This document shows positions 60,968 to 64,000 of a DNA stretch of 64,000 bases, piece after piece. A program made the translations under genes and the position numbers. Every line of letters begins with the position of its first letter. Within the stretch, counting starts at the first letter, position 1. The DNA lies in contig OZ024936.1 in assembly GCA_964017235.1 (NCBI GenBank), positions 56,533,028 through 56,597,027 of the forward strand, read 5' to 3'. The notes under the pieces were generated by a model. It was not told where the DNA came from. It was given only the letters and a program-made list of their open reading frames with translations, and did no database searches. This DNA comes from Sabellastarte sp. h YS-2021. Taxonomy: Eukaryota; Annelida; Polychaeta; Sabellida; Sabellidae.

Positions 60968-60989
60968 AAAAAAAAAAAAAAAAAAAAAA
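60949..60989 (+). terminator. LINE polyadenylation signal and poly(A) tail
   Basis: AATAAA at 60,949-60,954 stands about 13 bases before an uninterrupted run of 22 A (60,968-60,989), which ends at the target-site duplication. Confidence 0.9.
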
Positions 60990-61000
60990 CTCCTGATGTC
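60988..61000 (+). other. 3' target-site duplication of the full-length LINE
   Basis: Repeats the 13 bases of 54,871-54,883. The sequence that follows (TCGATTGCCCC) continues the DIRS-like Gag region on the minus strand. Confidence 0.92.
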
Positions 61001-62767
61001 TCGATTGCCCCAGATGGGGGTGAAGGAGGGTCATTTCGGCCTCTCTTCGTAGAAGGCCGGTGTTGCCCATAGTGTAGAGTTCCCTCTGGAGGATATGAGC
61101 TACAGACTTACTAAGGCATGCTAGGGCCCTTTGTTGAATGAGAATCCTTTTCTCCATAACATCAAAGTAATCACAGACATTTGATGAGCGTTGATGAGCC
61201 TTCTAGGGTCAGCTCCATCCAAAATCTGGTTTTTGGTCTTCCTGAGAGAAGACCTGGCACTGGAAAGGCCCTTTTCCAGAACAGTGTTGCATGCAGAAGA
61301 AGTCTTGGCAAAAGTAGCCGTGAAATTGATGGTGGAGAGGTTTTGTCTAGACTGTTGTTCGAGTTCCTTAAGTATGTGAAAAGGAACCTTGGCAACAGGG
61401 GCCCCAGAGTGTTTGGGCGAAATACAGATTTTGCCAAAATCTGCGTTGAGCTCTTGAAGCTTGTCTGTAAAGCAAGGCTGTCCCACCTTGTAGTATTTAG
61501 CTGTTGAAGCTGGGGTTTTATATACTTACCCTCAGGTAAGTTAGAGGCCAGGAAATCTTGCTCGAACTTCTCCAAGGCGTCCTTGAGAATAGGTCTCAGG
61601 GGGAGCATGGCAGAAGGGCCTCTAGGCCTTAGCTCCTGTTGGCCTTTCTCGTCGTCTAGGCCTAGCACAGTAGAAGAGGACCTAGGCAGAGTTTCCCTGG
61701 GGTCAGGGAGATCAAGGATTTGCATGAAGGTTTCAACTTCCTCTGTGTATTGGGAAGGTAGATCATTCATATTTACCTCCCTATAGAAGATTGGATCTGA
61801 GCTGGCCTGGGGTTGAGGTTCTGGAGGAACCTTAGGTTGAGATTGTGTAAACCCTCGTATGTGGACAGAGGACTCATCTGCCTCTGCAGACGACTGAGAT
61901 TTGTGGATGGGTTTGGACTTATGTTTCCTCTTGTCAGTGTTTTTTGTGTTTAGGTCTTGCCTGGTAGTACTCGGAATCGGAAGTTTGTTCCGAGTGGTCC
62001 GAGTTAGAATCCGAGTGTACAACATGCTCGGAGTGAGATTTTTGAGTAGACCTTGGAGGAAGTGCAGGGCCATAAGGCTCCATGTCCATTGGTTGAACTT
62101 CCGAGTGATCCGAGGGGACCGGATCAGAAGTCCGAGTAGTATTGGTTTTTGAAGTTCCAGGCATAGGTTTAGCTTGAGCCGAATCGGATGTCTTATCTAC
62201 ACCCGATTCTTTATTCTGTAATGCAAGCATTTCATCTCTAAGAGATTTCATGGCATCAAGCATGGACGCCTGTAACAAACCCATCTCTTGCTTCAGTTGG
62301 ATGTTAAAAGTATTGCCCAGGGATTTTTCCAACCTATTTTCAATTTTATTTTGCAATGCAGTACCTGGGGTTGGTGGGACATTACGTGGAGTTTTAATTG
62401 ATAATGCTTCAAAGCGTAAGGGTTGGGGTCGGGGAGGAGATGAGAATAAATTATCAGCAGCACCCTCTAAGTCTGCTTGAGAGCCAGTAAAAGATTCCTC
62501 ATCGTCCCCTAAAAGGTCAAGGTAGTCTTTACTGGTATTTGCATCCGACTTCACTTTCTGAGTGTACCGACATCTATTCTTGATTTTTGCATGCTGTTCA
62601 GCAGAGAGATCTTGACAAATACTGTAAGGGGCTTGGTTGGTGAAACAGAGGTCGTCACCTTTACCAGATTCTCTGCACGTCGGACAATAGTTGTGAAGAT
62701 CAAATGAAAAACAGAAGTGTCTGCATTTAGATGACCTCAGCTTAGCACTAGTTTGGTGGGAAGACAT
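61001..62767 (-). pseudogene. DIRS-like Gag region, frameshifted
   Basis: The likely start is the ATG at 62,767 (MSSHQTS). The open frame begins 13 codons earlier at another ATG, but the MSSHQTS start fits better. The first 90 residues carry a Cys/His pattern (CRHFCF, HNYCPTCR, DDLC, SICQD), as in DIRS-type Gag proteins, followed by an acidic, Ser/Pro-rich middle. The frame ends at 61,934. Coding character continues in a second frame (62,073-61,171: charged linker, then EEVETFMQILDLPDPRETLP), and then in a third, near 61,486-61,121, with PFHILKELEQQSRQNLS and LRKTKNQILDGADPRRL. At least two frameshifts are needed, so it is a pseudogene. It probably packages element RNA in intact relatives. 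Confidence 0.75.
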
Positions 62768-63553
62768 ATTTATGCAATAAAAAGAATAAAAAGAAAATTT
62801 CACCAACTACGAAATAAAATAGAAGGTAAGTAAAGACACAAAAGACGTGATTCGCAAGTGAGAACTTGAGAAACTAGTAAAAAAGCAGGAGGGCAGGAGG
62901 AGACATACAACCTCCAATGTGTTGGTGATAAAGCAGGTTAACAGGCTTTATTGAGTATTAGATCCGAGCGGAAGACGCGGAAAACTCACAAAACGTAGTT
63001 AACTCAAAAAATACAAAATGGATACTTCCCAAATTTTGAGAGAATGTGCTATACAGTAAAATAAAACAAGTAATGAAAAATGAACATCCAACAATAAGTA
63101 TATGCTGAGAAATCAGTAAATTGTTGAGAGATAATTCAAATGACTTTCCAAGATGGAGGCCAACGAGAGAAGAAGGAAGAATTCCCACAATGCACTGCTA
63201 GGGTACATACTGAAACACGGACTCGGCCAATTCCAAAGGGTTATTTTTCTTAATCGTTGGCTGGAGTCGCGGCCTCCGAATAAAGCACTCAGTCCCACAT
63301 GGTAAGCTATTGTAGCGCAATAAAATGGTACCTTTAAAGCTTCAGACTTAAAATCTGTCACGTACAAAGATTACACATAGAATGTATTTCTACTACAGTT
63401 TGAAACTTCTCAGACTTACCATTTCCAAGTTACAGGGCAAAATATGTGAAAAATGTCAAAAAAGGGTCACTCAAGTGGGTGTTTGTGGTCCTCATACACA
63501 GGTTAAATGTCTATTAAAGGCCCAAATTTTGAGCACATGTAAGACAAGAGGAG
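62768..63553 (-). promoter_or_regulatory. Non-coding region upstream of the DIRS-like Gag; possible promoter or terminal repeat
   Basis: About 800 bp contain no supported gene. CCAAGATGGAGGCC (63,148-63,161) is close to the YY1-type CAAGATGGCGGC site, and AATTCCCACAATGCACTG (63,180-63,197) resembles the ZNF143/Staf-type site. They lie about 380-430 bp upstream of the Gag ATG on the transcribed strand. Both resemblances are by eye and one base off the consensus in key places. The region may hold the DIRS left terminal repeat, but this cannot be tested here because the other terminus is missing. Confidence 0.35.
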
Positions 63554-63573
63554 AGTGCCCGTGAACGGGCACT
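63554..63573. repeat. 20-bp near-perfect palindrome
   Basis: AGTGCCCGT at 63,554-63,562 and its exact reverse complement ACGGGCACT at 63,565-63,573 are separated by two bases. It could form a hairpin or a dimeric protein site. No U-rich tract follows, so it is not a simple terminator. Confidence 0.7.
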
Positions 63574-63825
63574 GTGTCAGCTGACTGAATGTTTTTGATT
63601 TGTGATGGTGATAATGAGAGGAAAGCATAATTATCAGGGAAAGGGCTGTACAGAAATACAGTAAATGGTAACTGAACAGCATGTTCGAAAGATATTCCGA
63701 AGCTGACAGAAGAAAAGGACAAAAAAGTTGTGCCCTGCAAATGGTATTATGAAATAAAGTAACAAGGTAATTGTTTAAGTGTAAAAAGTAGGTTAAAAAT
63801 ATTTAAAGAAATACTATAAATGCAA
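63574..63825. other. Non-coding stretch with nothing recognised
   Basis: AT-rich sequence without a supportable ORF, RNA gene or repeat. It separates the palindrome from the start of a 145-bp tandem repeat. Confidence 0.5.
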
Positions 63826-64000
63826 TATCCTCGTTTGACCATGAAGAAGGGGTCCAAAGGTCAAATCTGACCATACCAAAAGATTCCCAGCCAAAGAATT
63901 TAGGATGGTTTACCATCCCAAACCTCTCGGACCAATAATAAGTGAGTCATAGGCACTTTTTAAGTTTGGCTATCCTTGTTTGACCTTGAAGGAGGGGTCC
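63826..64000. repeat. Start of a 145-bp tandem repeat at the window edge
   Basis: TATCCTCGTTTGACCATGAA at 63,826 and TATCCTTGTTTGACCTTGAA at 63,971 are each followed by a GGAGGGGTCC-like or AGAAGGGGTCC-like segment. One full period and the first 30 bases of the next are visible. The unit holds TTTGACC and its inverse GGTCAAA 25 bp apart. It is cut by the window end, so copy number is unknown. Confidence 0.65.

Larger units (their letters stand above)
54884..60989 (+). mobile_element. Full-length L1/Tx1-like LINE with intact ORF1 and ORF2
   Basis: The element is about 6.1 kb: a 434-bp 5' UTR, ORF1 (55,318-56,577), a 76-bp spacer, ORF2 (56,654-60,424), a 3' UTR of about 540 bp, a poly(A) signal and 22 A. 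Perfect target-site duplications and undamaged ORFs suggest a young insertion. Its target is the coding part of an already decayed DIRS-like element. The order endonuclease-RT-CCHC in ORF2 places it with L1/Tx1-like non-LTR retrotransposons. The ORF1 architecture is unusual (see ORF1). Confidence 0.95.
53962..62767 (-). mobile_element. DIRS-like element remnant, split by a full-length LINE
   Basis: The Gag part (62,767 to 61,001) and the RT part (54,870 to 53,962) share orientation and become adjacent when the LINE and one copy of its target-site duplication are removed. The element is truncated at the satellite junction. Its 5' end lies somewhere right of 62,767, probably before about 63,830, but I cannot see a terminal repeat pair because the other end is missing. 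Confidence 0.82.

Noticed and set aside
61181..62480. Plus-strand ORFs of 62-108 codons
   Set aside because: They are antisense shadows of the DIRS-like Gag region.
63382..63564. A 60-codon plus-strand ORF with several cysteines, including a CEKC word
   Set aside because: It is short, with no second zinc-binding pair in proper spacing and no supporting context. Chance is the simpler explanation.

Overview
The window is eukaryotic, most likely from an animal with a repeat-rich genome. About 54 kb of AT-rich tandem satellite is followed by a pile of nested retrotransposons: two copies of a 5'-truncated L1/Tx1-like LINE, one full-length LINE with intact ORFs, and a broken DIRS-like tyrosine-recombinase element. 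I see no bacterial gene organisation, no rRNA or tRNA, no CRISPR array and no host protein-coding gene. The species cannot be fixed from sequence alone. A LINE, a DIRS-like element and a large satellite together fit many invertebrates and some vertebrates.

Layout. Positions 1-53,961 are a satellite with a basic monomer of about 402 bp in two main classes, A and B, usually alternating. From 1 to about 16.5 kb the A-B pair forms a very uniform 805-bp dimer (about 20 copies), with 1.61-kb tetramer variants inside it. From 19.87 to 27.44 kb a 1,570-bp four-monomer unit is repeated about 4.8 times. From 28.8 to 34.9 kb there is a 2,817-bp duplication, and from 33.95 to 41.07 kb a 3,559-bp duplication that begins inside the previous one. 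From 43.75 to 52.35 kb a tandem duplication of about 5.03-kb period carries a 5'-truncated LINE in each copy. Monomers become more divergent towards the right, where a third class (C) and a non-satellite block of about 220 bp appear. The array stops at 53,961 against a DIRS-like fragment.

The DIRS-like element lies on the minus strand. Its Gag-like region (61,001-62,767) and the first part of its reverse transcriptase (54,870 down to 53,962) are split by a full-length LINE (54,884-60,989) flanked by an 11-13-bp target-site duplication. Both DIRS parts carry frameshifts, and the RT is cut off before its catalytic aspartate pair. The LINE is intact. ORF1 (419 aa) has two CCHC zinc knuckles and, unexpectedly, a NADAR (YbiA-like) domain. 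ORF2 (1,256 aa) has an apurinic-type endonuclease, an RT with a YADD motif and a C-terminal zinc knuckle. The element ends in a 22-nt poly(A).

The most interesting observation is the NADAR domain in the LINE ORF1, because NADAR enzymes are known to act on ADP-ribosylated guanine. The second is the layered history of the satellite, including an empty-site paralogue that shows where the truncated LINE inserted before the unit was duplicated. From 62,768 to the right edge there is non-coding sequence: a possible DIRS promoter or terminal region, a short palindrome, and the start of a 145-bp tandem repeat.
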